DNA of 42,013 nt. It comes from Pseudonocardia autotrophica (GTDB lineage Bacteria > Actinomycetota > Actinomycetes > Mycobacteriales > Pseudonocardiaceae). The stretch covers positions 1 through 42,013 of the forward strand of contig NZ_JNYD01000039.1 in the NCBI RefSeq assembly GCF_000717175.1. Direction: 5' to 3'. Positions 1-10,093 of the stretch are shown here, one piece after another. The notes beneath the pieces were generated by a model that searched no databases, was not told the origin of the DNA, and worked only from the letters and a program-made list of their open reading frames with translations. Position 1 is the stretch's first letter. Each line of letters begins with the position of its first letter. The position numbers and the translations under genes were made by a program.

Positions 1-1
1 G

Positions 2-1072
2 AGCACCGACCTGGGTCTGCCGTCGATCGGCGGGCTGGACCTCGTCCCGACCACCGACGCCAAGCAGACCGCCAAGGACTACACCTCCGACCAGGAGGTG
101 CGCTGGTGCCCCGGCTGCGGCGACTACGCCGTGCTCGCCGCGGTGCGCCAGTTCCTCCCCACCCTGGGGATCAAGCGCGAGAACACGGTGTTCGTCTCCG
201 GGATCGGCTGCTCGAGCCGCTTCCCGTACTACCTGAACACCTACGGGATGCACTCCATCCACGGCCGCGCCCCGACCATCGCCACCGGCCTCGCCGTCTC
301 CCGGCCCGACCTGTCCGTCTGGGTCGTCACCGGCGACGGCGACGCGCTCTCCATCGGCGGCAACCACCTGATCCACGCGCTGCGCCGCAACGTCAACCTC
401 AAGATCCTGCTGTTCAACAACCGGATCTACGGGCTCACCAAGGGCCAGTACAGCCCGACCTCGGAGGTCGGGAAGGTCACCAAGTCCACCCCCATGGGCT
501 CGCTCGACCACCCGTTCAACCCGATCTCCCTCGCGTTGGGCGCCGAGGCCAGCTTCGTCGGCCGGGCGCTGGACTCCGACCGCAAGGGCCTCACCGAGGT
601 CCTCGGCGCCGCTGCGGCCCACCGCGGCTCGGCCCTGGTCGAGATCTTCCAGGACTGCCCGATCTTCAACGACGGCTCCTTCGACGTGCTCCGCAAGCCC
701 GAGACCAAGGACCAGCGGCTCGTCCACGTCGTCGACGGCGAGCCGATCACCTTCGGCCCCGAGGACGACAAGTTCGCCGTGGTCCAGCGCGGGTTCCGGC
801 TCGAGGTCGTCAAGGCCGCGGACGTCGACCCGTCGGAGATCATGGTCCACGACGCGAACAACCTCGAGCTCGCGTTCGCCCTGTCCCGGCTGTCGGACCA
901 GGACCTCAACCACACCGTCACGGGCATCTTCCGCAACGTCGACCGCACCACCTACGACGACGCCGCCCGCGCCCAGCTGCAGCAGGCCAAGGACCTGGCC
1001 GCCCAGAAGCCGGGTGGCACGGACCTGCAGGCCCTGCTGACCGGCCGCGACACCTGGACGATCGCCGGCTGA
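2..1072 (+). CDS. korB: 2-oxoacid:ferredoxin oxidoreductase beta subunit (5' end outside window)
   Basis: Beta subunit of a 2-oxoglutarate/2-oxoacid:ferredoxin oxidoreductase. It binds thiamine diphosphate and an iron-sulfur cluster and, with the alpha subunit, decarboxylates 2-oxoacids to acyl-CoA while reducing ferredoxin. The reading frame is open from the left edge; the first visible residues (STDLGLPSIGGLDL) already look like the family N-terminus, so only a few codons should be missing. The ATG/GTG starts inside the window are too late because they cut into the cysteine motif RWCPGCGDY. Other visible marks are GIGCSSR and the ThDP/Mg motif GDGDALSIGGNH. The alpha subunit (korA) is expected immediately to the left. 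357 codons including stop are visible, close to normal length. A hairpin follows the stop. Confidence 0.93.
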   Translation, partial: STDLGLPSIGGLDLVPTTDAKQTAKDYTSDQEVRWCPGCGDYAVLAAVRQFLPTLGIKRENTVFVSGIGCSSRFPYYLNTYGMHSIHGRAPTIATGLAVSRPDLSVWVVTGDGDALSIGGNHLIHALRRNVNLKILLFNNRIYGLTKGQYSPTSEVGKVTKSTPMGSLDHPFNPISLALGAEASFVGRALDSDRKGLTEVLGAAAAHRGSALVEIFQDCPIFNDGSFDVLRKPETKDQRLVHVVDGEPITFGPEDDKFAVVQRGFRLEVVKAADVDPSEIMVHDANNLELAFALSRLSDQDLNHTVTGIFRNVDRTTYDDAARAQLQQAKDLAAQKPGGTDLQALLTGRDTWTIAG

Positions 1073-1090
1073 CCGTCCGCGCGCACGCCC

Positions 1091-1126
1091 CCACCGCCCG
1101 GCAGGCACCGCCTCGCCGGGCGGTGG
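1091..1126. terminator. hairpin terminator between korB and the converging membrane-protein gene
   Basis: A perfect 12-bp inverted repeat (CCACCGCCCGGC, then GCCGGGCGGTGG) with a 12-nt loop lies 18 bp after the korB stop and 11 bp before the stop of the converging gene. No clear U tract follows, as is common for actinobacterial terminators. It could serve both strands. Confidence 0.7.
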
Positions 1127-1137
1127 TGTGTCCGGGG

Positions 1138-1662
1138 TCAGTGCGCTGGGTCGTCCGGGCGCTCGCGGCGCGGCGGGACGTCGGGCGGCTCGTCCGGTTC
1201 GGGTGCGCGCGGCTCGGGCGGGGTGAACAGGGAGTGCCCGCGGTCCTGCGACGGCACGGAGGGGCCGTCGTCGGGCCGGTCGGAGGAGCCCCGGGAGCCG
1301 GGGCCGGGCTGCCGGGGCACGACCGGTCCGTCGCCCGACCGCGCCCCGTCCGGGCTGCCGTGGCGCAGCCGGTCCAGGGCGCCCACGGCGGACGATCCGG
1401 AACGACGCCGGCGGCCGAGCGCCGACAGCGCGGGGTTGCCGGGGCCGGTGGTCCGGGCGTGCCGCGGGACGCCGGGGATCGGCGTCGGCGGGGCCTGGGC
1501 CGCGCGGACGGGGTCGACGGGCTCGTCGCGCTGCTCGAGCGCGGCCCGGGCCCGATCCGCCTCCCGCCGTGCCGGGCGGGCCACCAGCAGCCAGGTCAGC
1601 AGCGCACCGAGCAAGAACGCGGCGAGGCAGAGCAGCCACATCTGCGCGAACAGTGCCGCCAC
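1138..1662 (-). CDS. small single-pass membrane protein, function unknown
   Basis: A 174-residue protein starting at GTG. Residues about 8-28 form one strongly hydrophobic segment (WLLCLAAFLLGALLTWLLVA), followed by a basic RPARREADRAR stretch. The rest is Pro/Arg/Asp/Gly-rich and probably disordered. This suggests a membrane-anchored protein with a cytoplasmic low-complexity tail. An ATG at codon 8 is an alternative start. It lies 54 bp downstream of the OmpA-domain gene on the same strand, so the two may be co-transcribed. I recognise no family and assign no function. Confidence 0.65.
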   Translation of the reverse strand: MAALFAQMWLLCLAAFLLGALLTWLLVARPARREADRARAALEQRDEPVDPVRAAQAPPTPIPGVPRHARTTGPGNPALSALGRRRRSGSSAVGALDRLRHGSPDGARSGDGPVVPRQPGPGSRGSSDRPDDGPSVPSQDRGHSLFTPPEPRAPEPDEPPDVPPRRERPDDPAH

Positions 1663-1716
1663 GCCGTCACCCCCCTTTGCCCGTTCATCGCTCCGGCCGT
1701 GTGGTCCGCTACCGGC

Positions 1717-2304
1717 CTACCCCAGCAGCACGTCGACCCGCCGGCTGGCCTCCGGCGTGCCGAGCGGGCCGGCCTCGCCGACGCCGTCGACGCTGATCCG
1801 CTGCGGCTCGATCCCGGCCGCGACCAGCGCCGCCGCGACCGCCTCCGCCCGCTCCCGGGACAGCCGCCGCGCCCGCTCGGCCGGTCCGGGCAGGTCCGCG
1901 GTGTGCCCGACGAGCCGCACCGGGACGTCGGGCATCACCTCGAGCATGCCACCGAGCCGGCGCACCGTGTCGGCGGTCACGGGCCGCAACTGCGCGCTCT
2001 CGCCGTCGAACAGCAGCGGGGCCTCGGCGAGGAGACGCTCGACGCCCGACCGGTCGGCGGTCACGAGGGGCGGCGGCTCGGTGGCGGCCGTCGGCAGGGC
2101 GGCCGAGGACGCCGGCCCCGTGGCGGCCGCCCGGTCCTCGGGGCCGGGGCCCTCGGGGGCGGGACGGACCCACAGCAGGCCGATCCCGGCCAGCACCGCC
2201 GGCACCAGGACGGCGGCGGCGATCCAGAGCGCACGCCGCGACCGGCCGACTCCCGCGGTCGTTCCCACCGCTCCCCTTCCGTCGACCGGAAGGACGACGG
2301 TCAC
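1717..2304 (-). CDS. OmpA-family C-terminal domain protein with one membrane anchor
   Basis: A 195-residue protein. Residues about 25-45 (ALWIAAAVLVPAVLAGIGLL) form one transmembrane helix, a Pro/Ala-rich linker follows to about 85, and the C-terminal ~105 residues resemble the OmpA/MotB peptidoglycan-binding fold. Visible marks are LLFDGESAQLRP at the domain start, VRLVGHTAD, the LSRERAEAVAAAL helix and a terminal SRRVDVLLG. In this family the domain binds diaminopimelate peptidoglycan, so an envelope-anchoring role is likely. Actinobacterial members with an N-terminal anchor rather than a beta barrel are common. The start is GTG; it is divergent from rarD with about 100 bp between them. Confidence 0.75.
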   Translation of the reverse strand: MTVVLPVDGRGAVGTTAGVGRSRRALWIAAAVLVPAVLAGIGLLWVRPAPEGPGPEDRAAATGPASSAALPTAATEPPPLVTADRSGVERLLAEAPLLFDGESAQLRPVTADTVRRLGGMLEVMPDVPVRLVGHTADLPGPAERARRLSRERAEAVAAALVAAGIEPQRISVDGVGEAGPLGTPEASRRVDVLLG

Positions 2305-2407
2305 CCATCCGGATCACAGGGCGGTCTCGTCGGCGTCACGAGAGCGTGCCGGGTGCGCGAGCCGTTTCGCGCTCGAACAATCCGCGCTCGGATGTTCTGA
2401 TGGGGAC

Positions 2408-3343
2408 GTGACCGTCACCGAAGCCGCGCCGGAGCTGGACCGCCGGGGCGTCGGCCTCGGCGTCGGCGCACACGTCGCCTGGGGGCTCTTCCCGGCGTTC
2501 TGGCCGCTGCTCGACCCGGCAGGCCCCGTCGAGGTCCTGGCGCACCGGATCCTGTGGACGATGGTGCTGATGGCGGGCGTGCTGACCCTGCTGCGGGGCT
2601 GGGGCACGCTGCGGGCCCTGCCGGGGCGCGGCTGGTTGACGGTCGCCGCGGCGGCCGCGGTGATCACCGTCAACTGGGGTGTGTTCATCCACGGCGTCTC
2701 GATCGAGCGCGTCGTCGACATCGCCCTCGGCTACTACATGAGCCCGCTGGTCAGCGTGCTGCTGGGCGTGCTGGTCCTGCGCGAGCGGCCGAACCGCGCG
2801 CAGGTGGTGGCGCTCGGCATCGCGGCGCTCGCGGTCGTCGTGATCAGCGTGGGCGCCGGGAGCCCGCCCTGGCTCGGGCTGTGCCTGGCCGTGTCCTTCG
2901 GGGTGTACGGGCTGCTGAAGAAGAAGGTCTCCCTGCCCTCGACGGCGAGCCTGACGGGCGAGGGCCTGGTGGTCGGCCCGATCGCCCTCGCGTTCGTGGT
3001 CTACCTGCAGGTGACGGGGCAGGGCACGTTCACGGAGCTCGGCGGCTTCCACATGGCGATGATGGTGCTCGCCGGCCCGGTCACCGCCCTTCCGCTGCTG
3101 CTCTACGGCGCCGCGGCCCGGCTGATCCCGCTCACCACGCTCGGCACGCTGATGTACCTCACGCCCACGATGCAGTTCCTCTGGGGCGTGCTGGTCAACG
3201 GCGAGGACATGCCGCTCTCCCGGTGGCTCGGCTTCGGGCTGGTGTGGATCGCCCTGGCCGTCTTCACCGTCGACCTGATCCGCGCGACCCGCGTCCGCCC
3301 CGACCGTGAGCTGCAGCCCGTGCCGGAGCCCGAGACCCGCTGA
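2408..3343 (+). CDS. rarD: RarD/EamA-family transporter
   Basis: A 311-residue, roughly 10-helix membrane protein of the drug/metabolite transporter superfamily. The N-terminal region GLFPAFWPLL and the early motif VLAHRILWT match RarD proteins, as do WGVFIHGVS and YGLLKKK. RarD members are annotated as permeases (chloramphenicol-sensitive protein in Pseudomonas), but substrates are mostly unproven. The start chosen is GTG at 2408, just after GGGGA, giving the usual family length. In-frame upstream sequence is low-complexity shadow of the opposite strand and has no family similarity. A 22-bp tandem repeat array begins immediately after the stop. Confidence 0.88.
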   Translation: MTVTEAAPELDRRGVGLGVGAHVAWGLFPAFWPLLDPAGPVEVLAHRILWTMVLMAGVLTLLRGWGTLRALPGRGWLTVAAAAAVITVNWGVFIHGVSIERVVDIALGYYMSPLVSVLLGVLVLRERPNRAQVVALGIAALAVVVISVGAGSPPWLGLCLAVSFGVYGLLKKKVSLPSTASLTGEGLVVGPIALAFVVYLQVTGQGTFTELGGFHMAMMVLAGPVTALPLLLYGAAARLIPLTTLGTLMYLTPTMQFLWGVLVNGEDMPLSRWLGFGLVWIALAVFTVDLIRATRVRPDRELQPVPEPETR

Positions 3344-3344
3344 C

Positions 3345-3533
3345 CCCGACTCGCGCTGCCGGAACCCCCGACTCGCGCTGCCGGAACCCCCGACTCGCGC
3401 TGCCAGAACCCCCGACTCGCGCTGCCAGAACTCCCGACTCGCGCTGCCAGAACTCCCGACTCGCGCTGCCGGAACTCCCGACTCGCGGAAGCTCACAGCG
3501 CGACTCGCGGAGGCCCAGCGCGACTCGCGGGTA
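3345..3533. repeat. 22-bp tandem repeat array 1 (core CCCGACTCGCG)
   Basis: Nine copies of a unit made of the 11-bp core CCCGACTCGCG plus a second half close to CTGCCGGAACT. GACTCGCG occurs at 3348, 3370, 3392, 3414, 3436, 3458, 3480 and 3502, spaced exactly 22 bp, then at 3522 (20 bp). The first seven copies are near-identical; the last two diverge in the second half. The array fills the whole gap between the converging rarD and polyprenyl synthase genes and runs up to the latter's stop codon. The same core and period recur at 22289 and 23462. Confidence 0.95.
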
Positions 3534-4538
3534 TCAGGCGATGCGGTCGATCGTGTAGGCCGTGAGGGTGCCGAGGGCCTCGGTGGCGGGGCAGGCCGGG
3601 AGCTTGCCCAGCTCGGCGCGGGCCTCCTCCGCGTACCCGGCGAGGGTGTCCTTGGCCCGCGGGATGCCCGGGCCGGAACGCAGCAGCTCCAGGGCCTCCT
3701 CGACCTCGGCGTCCGCCTCGATCGGGGCGGCCAGCAGCTCTCGCAGCCGCGGCGGGCAGCCCGGGTCCTGCAGCGCGTAGAGCATCGGCAGCGTGTGCAC
3801 GCCCTCGCGCAGGTCCGTGCCCGGCGTCTTGCCCGAGTCGAGCGAGGGCGAGGCGATGTCGATGATGTCGTCCGAGATCTGGAAGGCCGTGCCGATCGTG
3901 GCGCCGAAGCGGTGCAGCGACTCGACCTGCTCGGCGGTGCAGCCGGAGAACATCCCGCCGTACCGGCCGGAGGTGGCGATCAACGAGCCGGTCTTCTCGG
4001 CGATGACCTGCAGGTAGTGCTGGACCGGGTCGTCCGACGGGCCGGGGCCGCGGGTCTCCCGCATCTGCCCCGTGACCAGCTCCGCGAAGGTCTCGGCGAT
4101 GATCCGCACCGCGTTGGGCCCGAGGTCGGCCACGAGACGCGACGCGTGCGCGAACAGGAAGTCCCCGGTCAGGATCGCGACCGTGTTGTCCCAGCGGTGG
4201 TTCGCGCTCTCCGCGCCCCGGCGCATGGTGGCCGAGTCCATGACGTCGTCGTGGTAGAGCGTGGCCAGGTGGACCAGCTCCACGACGGCGGCCGCCCGCA
4301 CCACGTCGTCCCCGTTCGGCGAGGGCCCGATCTGCGCGCTGAGCAGCGTGAACAGCGGCCGGAACCGCTTGCCCCCGGCATCGATCAGGTGCAGGGACGT
4401 CTCGCTGACGAAGTGGTACTCGCTGTGCACCTCGCGGTGCAGCAGCTCCTCCACCCGCTCGAGCCCGCGCGCCGTCGCGGCGGCCAGGTCCGGGTCGGCG
4501 AGCTCCACACCCGCCACGCTCTGCGTCTCCACGCGCAC
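3534..4538 (-). CDS. grcC: long-chain polyprenyl diphosphate synthase
   Basis: A trans-isoprenyl diphosphate synthase of 334 residues that elongates allylic diphosphates with IPP, probably to make the menaquinone side chain. Both aspartate-rich motifs are present: DDVMD at residues 97-101 and DDIID at 223-227, with GGKRFRP upstream. The residue five before the first motif is Ala, not a bulky aromatic, which in this family favours long products. The start is GTG at 4538, with a second GTG two codons on. It begins 23 bp after the nuoN stop on the same strand, so it probably ends the nuo transcript. In mycobacteria grcC1 lies beside the menJ homologue, which supports the assignment. Exact chain length cannot be read from sequence. 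Confidence 0.9.
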   Translation of the reverse strand: MRVETQSVAGVELADPDLAAATARGLERVEELLHREVHSEYHFVSETSLHLIDAGGKRFRPLFTLLSAQIGPSPNGDDVVRAAAVVELVHLATLYHDDVMDSATMRRGAESANHRWDNTVAILTGDFLFAHASRLVADLGPNAVRIIAETFAELVTGQMRETRGPGPSDDPVQHYLQVIAEKTGSLIATSGRYGGMFSGCTAEQVESLHRFGATIGTAFQISDDIIDIASPSLDSGKTPGTDLREGVHTLPMLYALQDPGCPPRLRELLAAPIEADAEVEEALELLRSGPGIPRAKDTLAGYAEEARAELGKLPACPATEALGTLTAYTIDRIA

Positions 4539-4561
4539 CAGCCTACGAGGCGTTCCTGCGC

Positions 4562-6178
4562 TCAGCCTGTGAGCCCGCCCGCGCCGGCCCAGCCGAGCAC
4601 GAGCGTCGGGACGACACCGAGCAACAGGGTCACCACGACACCGAGCGTGATCGCGACGGTGGTGAACGCGCCCGGCACCGTGACCGTGGGCCCGTCCTCC
4701 GGCGTCTCGCTGAAGTACATCAGCACGATCACCCGCAGGTAGAAGAACGCCGCGACCGCCGACGCCACCAGCGCGATGACGACGAGCGGCGCCATCCCGT
4801 CCCCGAGGGCCGCCGAGAACACCGCGAACTTGGCGGTGAAACCGCTGGTGAGCGGGATCCCGGCGAGGCCGAGCAGCAGGAAGGTCATCACCCCGGCGAG
4901 GATCGGCGAGCGCTTCGCCAGCCCCGCCCACTGGGACAGGTGCGTGGCCTCGCCGTCGGCGTTGCGCACCAGCGAGATCACACCGAACACGGCGAGCGTG
5001 GTGAAGCCGTAGGCCAGCAGGTAGAACAGCGTCGACGACACGCCCTCGGGCGTGATCGCCATGACCCCGAGCAGCAGGAACCCGGCGTGCGCCACCGACG
5101 AGTAGGCGATCATGCGCTTGAGGTCGGTCTGGGTGAGGCCGAGCACCGCGCCGATGACCATGGAGGCGATCGCGACCGCCCACATCACCCCGCGCCACTC
5201 CCAGTGCGTGGACCCGAAGGCCACGTGGAGCACGCGCAGGAGCGCCCCGAACGCCGCGACCTTGGTACAGGCCGCCATGAACGCGGTGATCGGCGTGGGG
5301 GCGCCCTGGTAGACGTCCGGCGTCCAGGTGTGGAACGGGCCGACCGAACCCTTGAACAGCAGCCCGACGACGAGCAGCGCGAGCCCGCCGAACAGCAGCG
5401 CGTCGGACCTCGGCGTGCCCACCGCGGCGGTCGCGATGGCCACGAGCTTGACCGAGCCGGCGTAGCCGTAGAGCAGCGCGAGCCCGTAGAGGAAGAACGC
5501 CGACGCGAACGCCCCGAGCAGGAAGTACTTGACCGCGGCCTCCTGCGACAGCAGCCGCCGGCGCCGCGCCAGCCCGCACACCAGGTACAGCGGCAGCGAG
5601 AGCACCTCGAGCGCCACGAACATCGTGAGCAGGTCGTTCGCCGCGACGAAGGCCATCATCCCGCCGAGCGCGAACAGCACGAACGGGAAGACCTCGGTCT
5701 GCATCGTCGGCGCCTCGCCGGGCGCCCCGTAGGACCGGTCGACGTGCTCCGGGTCGACGCCGGTGGGCCCGGTCGTGGTGCCCGGCGCGGCCGCGACCGA
5801 GGCCCGCTCCACCGCGGACGCGATGAACGCGCCGCCCGGCTCCACCGAGCGGTCCGCGATCAGCAGGAGCGAGCCGAACCCGAGCACCAGCAGCGTGCCC
5901 CAGAGGAACAGCGTCGGGCCGTCGACGGACAGCGCGCTGGCCAGGGTGACGATCCCCGCCACGGGCGCCGACCCGGCGTAGACGCCGAGCGCGATCCCCG
6001 CGACCGCGACGACCAGCACCGACAGCGCGACCTGCGCGGGCCAGCGCTGGTGCCGCGGCAGGAACGCCTCGAACAGCACCGAGACGCACGCGCCGCCGAG
6101 CACGACGAGCAGCGGCGCGATCGCCGCATAGTCGATCGGCGGCGCCGTCAGCGGGGCCACCTGCGCGAGCGCGATCAC
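4562..6178 (-). CDS. nuoN: NADH-quinone oxidoreductase subunit N
   Basis: A 538-residue, about 14-helix antiporter-like subunit of the complex I membrane arm, one of three proton-translocating modules. Visible marks are GPFHTWTPDVYQGAPTPITA, the lysine-containing CTKVAAFGALLRV, LKRMIAYSSVAHAGF and GIPLTSGFTAKFAVF. It starts with GTG whose GTGA overlaps the nuoM stop, indicating translational coupling. A Gly/Thr/Asp-rich segment at about residues 115-145 is a hydrophilic loop longer than in E. coli NuoN, as often seen in actinobacteria. Last nuo gene; the polyprenyl synthase follows. Confidence 0.97.
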   Translation of the reverse strand: MIALAQVAPLTAPPIDYAAIAPLLVVLGGACVSVLFEAFLPRHQRWPAQVALSVLVVAVAGIALGVYAGSAPVAGIVTLASALSVDGPTLFLWGTLLVLGFGSLLLIADRSVEPGGAFIASAVERASVAAAPGTTTGPTGVDPEHVDRSYGAPGEAPTMQTEVFPFVLFALGGMMAFVAANDLLTMFVALEVLSLPLYLVCGLARRRRLLSQEAAVKYFLLGAFASAFFLYGLALLYGYAGSVKLVAIATAAVGTPRSDALLFGGLALLVVGLLFKGSVGPFHTWTPDVYQGAPTPITAFMAACTKVAAFGALLRVLHVAFGSTHWEWRGVMWAVAIASMVIGAVLGLTQTDLKRMIAYSSVAHAGFLLLGVMAITPEGVSSTLFYLLAYGFTTLAVFGVISLVRNADGEATHLSQWAGLAKRSPILAGVMTFLLLGLAGIPLTSGFTAKFAVFSAALGDGMAPLVVIALVASAVAAFFYLRVIVLMYFSETPEDGPTVTVPGAFTTVAITLGVVVTLLLGVVPTLVLGWAGAGGLTG

Positions 6179-7818
6179 CGGACACCTCCCACGACGCCGC
6201 CGGCCGGCACCGGGTCGGGCAGCCCGACCTCGGTGATCGTCGCCTGCACGGACGGATTGATGACGTCGAGCACCGGGCCCGGGAAGAACCCGAGCACCAC
6301 GATCACGACGACCAGCGGGGCCAGCACGCCGATCTCACGCTTGGTGAGGTCGGGGAACCCGGCGCCGCGCTCGGCGGCCACCGCCGGGTCGATCATCGCG
6401 CCCGGCCCGCCCACGCCGCCGGCCTCCAGGGCCCGGATCACGGCGTTGCCGCGGACCGGGCCCTGCATCGTCTGCTGGTAGAACCACAGGATGTAGAGCG
6501 CGGCGAAGATGATGCCGACGGTCGCGATGATCGTCGCCACCGGCTCGCGCGGGAACGACCCGACCAGCACCAGGAACTCGCTGACGAACGAGTTGGTGCC
6601 GGGCAGCGCGAGCGACGACATCCCCGCCAGCAGCAGGCAGCCCGCCAGCAGCGGGGCGAGCTTGGACACGCCGCCGTAGTCGCTGATCAGCCGCGACCCG
6701 CCGCGGGCCACCAGCAGGCCGACCATCACGAACAGCATGCCGGTGGAGAGGCCGTGGTTGACCATGTACAGCGTCGCGCCGGCGAAGGCCTGGCTGGAGA
6801 AGGCGAACGTGCCGAGCGCGATGAAGCCGAAGTGCGCGATCGACGTGTACGCCACGAACCGGCTCATGTCCTTCTGCCCCACGGCGAGCAGCGCGCCGTA
6901 GATGATCCCGATGACCGCCAGCACCAGCACCAGCGGCGCCAGGACCTGGCTGGCCTGCGGGAAGAGCGGCAGGCAGTAGCGCAGGAAACCGAAGGTGCCG
7001 ACCTTGTCCAGCACGCCGACGAGCAGGACCGCGGCCACGATCGGGGCCTCGGCACCGGCGTCGGGCAGCCAGGTGTGGAAGGGCACCAGCGGCGCCTTGA
7101 TCGCGAACGCCACGAAGAAGCCCAGGAACAGCCAGATCTGGGTCGACGTCGGGGTGCTCTGCGCGATCGACTGCAGGTCGCTCCAGGTGAACGTGCCGGC
7201 GCCGAGCTGGTCGGCGCTCGTCACGTACAGCCCGATCAGCGAGGCCAGCATGATCAGCCCGCCGAGCAGCGAGTACAGGAAGAACTTCACCGAGGCGTAC
7301 TGCCGGTTCGGCCCGCCGAAGCGCCCGATGAGGAAGTACATCGGGATGAGCATCGCCTCGAAGAAGACGTAGAACAGGAAGACGTCCGTGGCGGTGAAGA
7401 CGCCCATCAGCGTGGCCTCGGTGGCCAGCAGCAGGGCGAAGTAGCCCGAGGCCGTGCGGCCCTCCGGCAGCTTCTCCGCCCAGGCGAAGAGCATCAGGCC
7501 GGGCACGAGGAAGGCCGTCAGCGCGATCATGACGAGCGCGATGCCGTCGATCCCGACGGCCAGGTGCGTGCCGAAGGCCGGGATCCACGGCACCGAGAAC
7601 ACGTACTGGAACCGCTCGCCGGAGCTCGCGGCGTCCGTGGAGTACCCCACCCACGTCACGACGACGAGGACGAACTCCAGCAGCGCCGTCGCCATGGCCG
7701 CGGCCTTGGCGGCGGGGACGTTGCGGCGCAGCGGGTACATCAGCAGCGCGCCGACGACCGGCAGGAGGAGCAGGACCAGCAGCATCACGTTGCCGCCGGT
7801 GTCCGGAGCGGTGCTCAT
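6175..7818 (-). CDS. nuoM: NADH-quinone oxidoreductase subunit M
   Basis: A 547-residue antiporter-like proton-pumping subunit of complex I. Marks: [12 protein letters not shown] near the N-terminus, the conserved Glu in [32 protein letters not shown] and [16 protein letters not shown]. The ATG start overlaps the nuoL stop (ATGA) and its own stop overlaps the nuoN GTG. Length is at the upper end of the normal range because of a Gly-rich loop after [11 protein letters not shown]. Confidence 0.97.
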   Translation of the reverse strand: MSTAPDTGGNVMLLVLLLLPVVGALLMYPLRRNVPAAKAAAMATALLEFVLVVVTWVGYSTDAASSGERFQYVFSVPWIPAFGTHLAVGIDGIALVMIALTAFLVPGLMLFAWAEKLPEGRTASGYFALLLATEATLMGVFTATDVFLFYVFFEAMLIPMYFLIGRFGGPNRQYASVKFFLYSLLGGLIMLASLIGLYVTSADQLGAGTFTWSDLQSIAQSTPTSTQIWLFLGFFVAFAIKAPLVPFHTWLPDAGAEAPIVAAVLLVGVLDKVGTFGFLRYCLPLFPQASQVLAPLVLVLAVIGIIYGALLAVGQKDMSRFVAYTSIAHFGFIALGTFAFSSQAFAGATLYMVNHGLSTGMLFVMVGLLVARGGSRLISDYGGVSKLAPLLAGCLLLAGMSSLALPGTNSFVSEFLVLVGSFPREPVATIIATVGIIFAALYILWFYQQTMQGPVRGNAVIRALEAGGVGGPGAMIDPAVAAERGAGFPDLTKREIGVLAPLVVVIVVLGFFPGPVLDVINPSVQATITEVGLPDPVPAGGVVGGVR

Positions 7819-9782
7819 GCGAACCTCACCGCCAGCAGGGCCGCGACGACGAACACGCTGCCGCCCAGCATCGAGAGCGCGTAGGAGCGCACGAACCCGG
7901 TCTGCAGCCGTCTCAACCGGGCCGACCCGCCGCCGAGGCCGGCGGCCAGGCCGTTGACCAGCCCGTCGACGCCCCTGTTGTCGAGGAAGACCAGCGCCCG
8001 GGTGAGCCAGATGCCCGGCCGCTCGATGACGCTCTCGTTGACGGCGTTGGCGTAGAGGTCCCGCCGGGCGGCGCGGACCGGCAGCGAGACCGGCTCGGGC
8101 CGCTCCACCGGCGTCGGGCGGCGGCCGACCACGAGGTAGGCCACCAGCACGCCGAGCGCCGAGAAGGCCAGGACCAGCCACGGGACCAGCGCGTGCGGCA
8201 GCACCCCGTGCGTGGACTCCTCCAGCTCGCCGAGCGAGGGCGCCAGCCACTGGTTCAGCCCGACGGCGCTGAGCACGAAGCCGGCGAACACCGAGCCGAT
8301 CGCCAGCAGGATCATCGGCCCGGTCATCACCGGCGGCGACTCGTGCGGGTGGTAGTGCTCGCCGTTCGGTGCGGTGAGCTTCTGCCACCGCTCCTCGCCG
8401 AAGAACGTCATGATCATCAGGCGGGTCATGTAGAAGGCGGTGAGCCCGGCGGCCAGGGTCGCCGCGCCGCCGTACACCCAGCCCTGCCAACCCTCCTGCC
8501 CGAACGCGGCCTCGATGATCGCGTCCTTCGAGAAGTACCCGGACAGGAACGGGAAGCCGATCAGCGCGAGGTAGCCGAGGCCGAACGTCACGAACGTGAT
8601 CGGCATCCGCCGGCCGAGGCCGCCGAAGTGCCGCATGTTCACGTCGTCGTTCATGGCGTGCATGACCGACCCGGCCCCGAGGAACAGCCCGGCCTTGAAG
8701 AAGCCGTGCGTGAGCAGGTGGAAGATGCCGAGCGCGTAGCCCGCCGGGCCGAGCCCGACGGCCAGGATCATGTACCCGATCTGGCTGACCGTGGAGTAGG
8801 CGAGCACCTTCTTGATGTCGTCGTAGGCGCAGCCGATGATCGCCCCGATCAGCAGCGTGACCACCCCGATCAGCGCGACGACCACTCGTCCGGTCGCGCT
8901 GAGGTCGTAGATCGGGTTCGTGCGGGCGATGAGGTAGACGCCCGCGGTGACCATGGTGGCCGCGTGGATGAGCGCGGAGACCGGGGTCGGGCCCTCCATC
9001 GCGTCCGGGAGCCACGCCTGCAGCGGGAACTGGCCGGACTTGCCGCACGCGCCGAGCAGCAGCAGGAGCGTGATCGCCAGGATCGTGCCGCCGCCGAGCT
9101 CGCCGATGCGGGCGAAGACCTCGGTGTACTGCAGCGTCCCGAGCTCCAGCCAGAGCAGGAAGATCGCGAGGGCCAGCCCGACGTCGCCGACCCGGTTCAT
9201 CAGGAAGGCCTTCTTCGCGGCCGTCGCCGCCGAGGGGCGGTCCTGGTAGAAGCCGATGAGCAGGTACGACGCCAGGCCGACGCCCTCCCACCCGAGGTAC
9301 AGCAGCACGAAGTTGTTGCCGAGGACCAGGACGAGCATGGCCGCGACGAACAGGTTGAGCTGCGCGAAGAAGCGCCGCCGGCTGGAGTCCGACGAGGGCT
9401 CGGCGCCCTCGTGCGGTGCCATGTACCCCACCGAGTAGATGTGGATCAGCGACCCGACACCGGTGATGAGCAGCACGAACGTCAGCGACAGCGGGTCGAT
9501 GCGGAGCCCGAAGTCCACGTCGAGCGTGCCGGAGGCGATCCAGGAGTACAGCGACACCTCGGTGGTGCGCTGCTCGGGGGCCACGCCCAGGGTCTGGACG
9601 AAGATCACCACGCCCAGCGCGAACGACGCGAGCACGGAGCCGACGCCGAGCCAGTGGCCCCACGCGTTCGCGCGCTTCCCGGCCAGGAACAGCACCACCG
9701 CGCTGAGGGCGGGGATCGCGAAGAGCAGCCAGGCCGCCGACGCGGCGCCACCCGCCGGCAGCACCTCAGGGGGAGCGGTCAT
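7815..9782 (-). CDS. nuoL: NADH-quinone oxidoreductase subunit L
   Basis: A 655-residue distal antiporter-like subunit of complex I, with the long lateral helix expected at the C-terminus. Marks: [58 protein letters not shown] and [17 protein letters not shown], the classic quinone/antiporter signature. The start is ATG at 9782 preceded by AGGAGCC. It lies 11 bp after nuoK and its stop overlaps the nuoM ATG. Confidence 0.97.
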   Translation of the reverse strand: MTAPPEVLPAGGAASAAWLLFAIPALSAVVLFLAGKRANAWGHWLGVGSVLASFALGVVIFVQTLGVAPEQRTTEVSLYSWIASGTLDVDFGLRIDPLSLTFVLLITGVGSLIHIYSVGYMAPHEGAEPSSDSSRRRFFAQLNLFVAAMLVLVLGNNFVLLYLGWEGVGLASYLLIGFYQDRPSAATAAKKAFLMNRVGDVGLALAIFLLWLELGTLQYTEVFARIGELGGGTILAITLLLLLGACGKSGQFPLQAWLPDAMEGPTPVSALIHAATMVTAGVYLIARTNPIYDLSATGRVVVALIGVVTLLIGAIIGCAYDDIKKVLAYSTVSQIGYMILAVGLGPAGYALGIFHLLTHGFFKAGLFLGAGSVMHAMNDDVNMRHFGGLGRRMPITFVTFGLGYLALIGFPFLSGYFSKDAIIEAAFGQEGWQGWVYGGAATLAAGLTAFYMTRLMIMTFFGEERWQKLTAPNGEHYHPHESPPVMTGPMILLAIGSVFAGFVLSAVGLNQWLAPSLGELEESTHGVLPHALVPWLVLAFSALGVLVAYLVVGRRPTPVERPEPVSLPVRAARRDLYANAVNESVIERPGIWLTRALVFLDNRGVDGLVNGLAAGLGGGSARLRRLQTGFVRSYALSMLGGSVFVVAALLAVRFA

Positions 9783-9793
9783 CGATGAGGCTC

Positions 9794-10093
9794 CTAGTAC
9801 TTCAGCAGGTTCGCGTCGTCCACGGAGGACGAACGACGGGTCCGGAAGATCGACATGATGATGGCCAGCCCGACCACCACCTCGGCCGCGGCGACGACCA
9901 TGACGAAGAACGCCATGACCTGGCCGTCGAGCTGGCCGTTGATGCGGGCGAAGGTCACCAGCGACAGGTTCACCGCGTTGAGCATCAGCTCGATGCACAT
10001 GAACACGACGATCGCGTTGCGGCGCACCAGCACCCCGATCGCGCCGACGGTGAACAGCAGCCCGGAGAGCAGCAGGTAGTTGGTGGGGCTCAT
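9794..10093 (-). CDS. nuoK: NADH-quinone oxidoreductase subunit K
   Basis: A 99-residue, three-helix membrane subunit. The two membrane-buried glutamates of the E-channel are present, in [12 protein letters not shown] and in [13 protein letters not shown]. The start ATG at 10093 overlaps the nuoJ stop (ATGA). The C-terminal [16 protein letters not shown] is typical of actinobacterial NuoK. Length equals the family norm. Confidence 0.97.
   Translation of the reverse strand: MSPTNYLLLSGLLFTVGAIGVLVRRNAIVVFMCIELMLNAVNLSLVTFARINGQLDGQVMAFFVMVVAAAEVVVGLAIIMSIFRTRRSSSVDDANLLKY

Noticed and set aside
106..2400. A 764-codon open frame across korB and the OmpA gene
   Set aside because: It is an Arg/Pro/Gly-rich shadow of korB and of genes on the other strand, with no family-like motifs. 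The same applies to many long frames over nuo, such as 4940-6481, 8193-9788 and 12863-15544.
3345..3533. CRISPR array
   Set aside because: The units are contiguous 22-mers without unique spacers, no cas genes are near, and the copies grade into decayed versions. The same holds for the arrays at 22289 and 23462.
3306..4742. A plus-strand gene reading through repeat array 1 and the polyprenyl synthase
   Set aside because: The repeat-derived peptide (multiples of RAARTPDS) and the antisense of a clear enzyme explain it.
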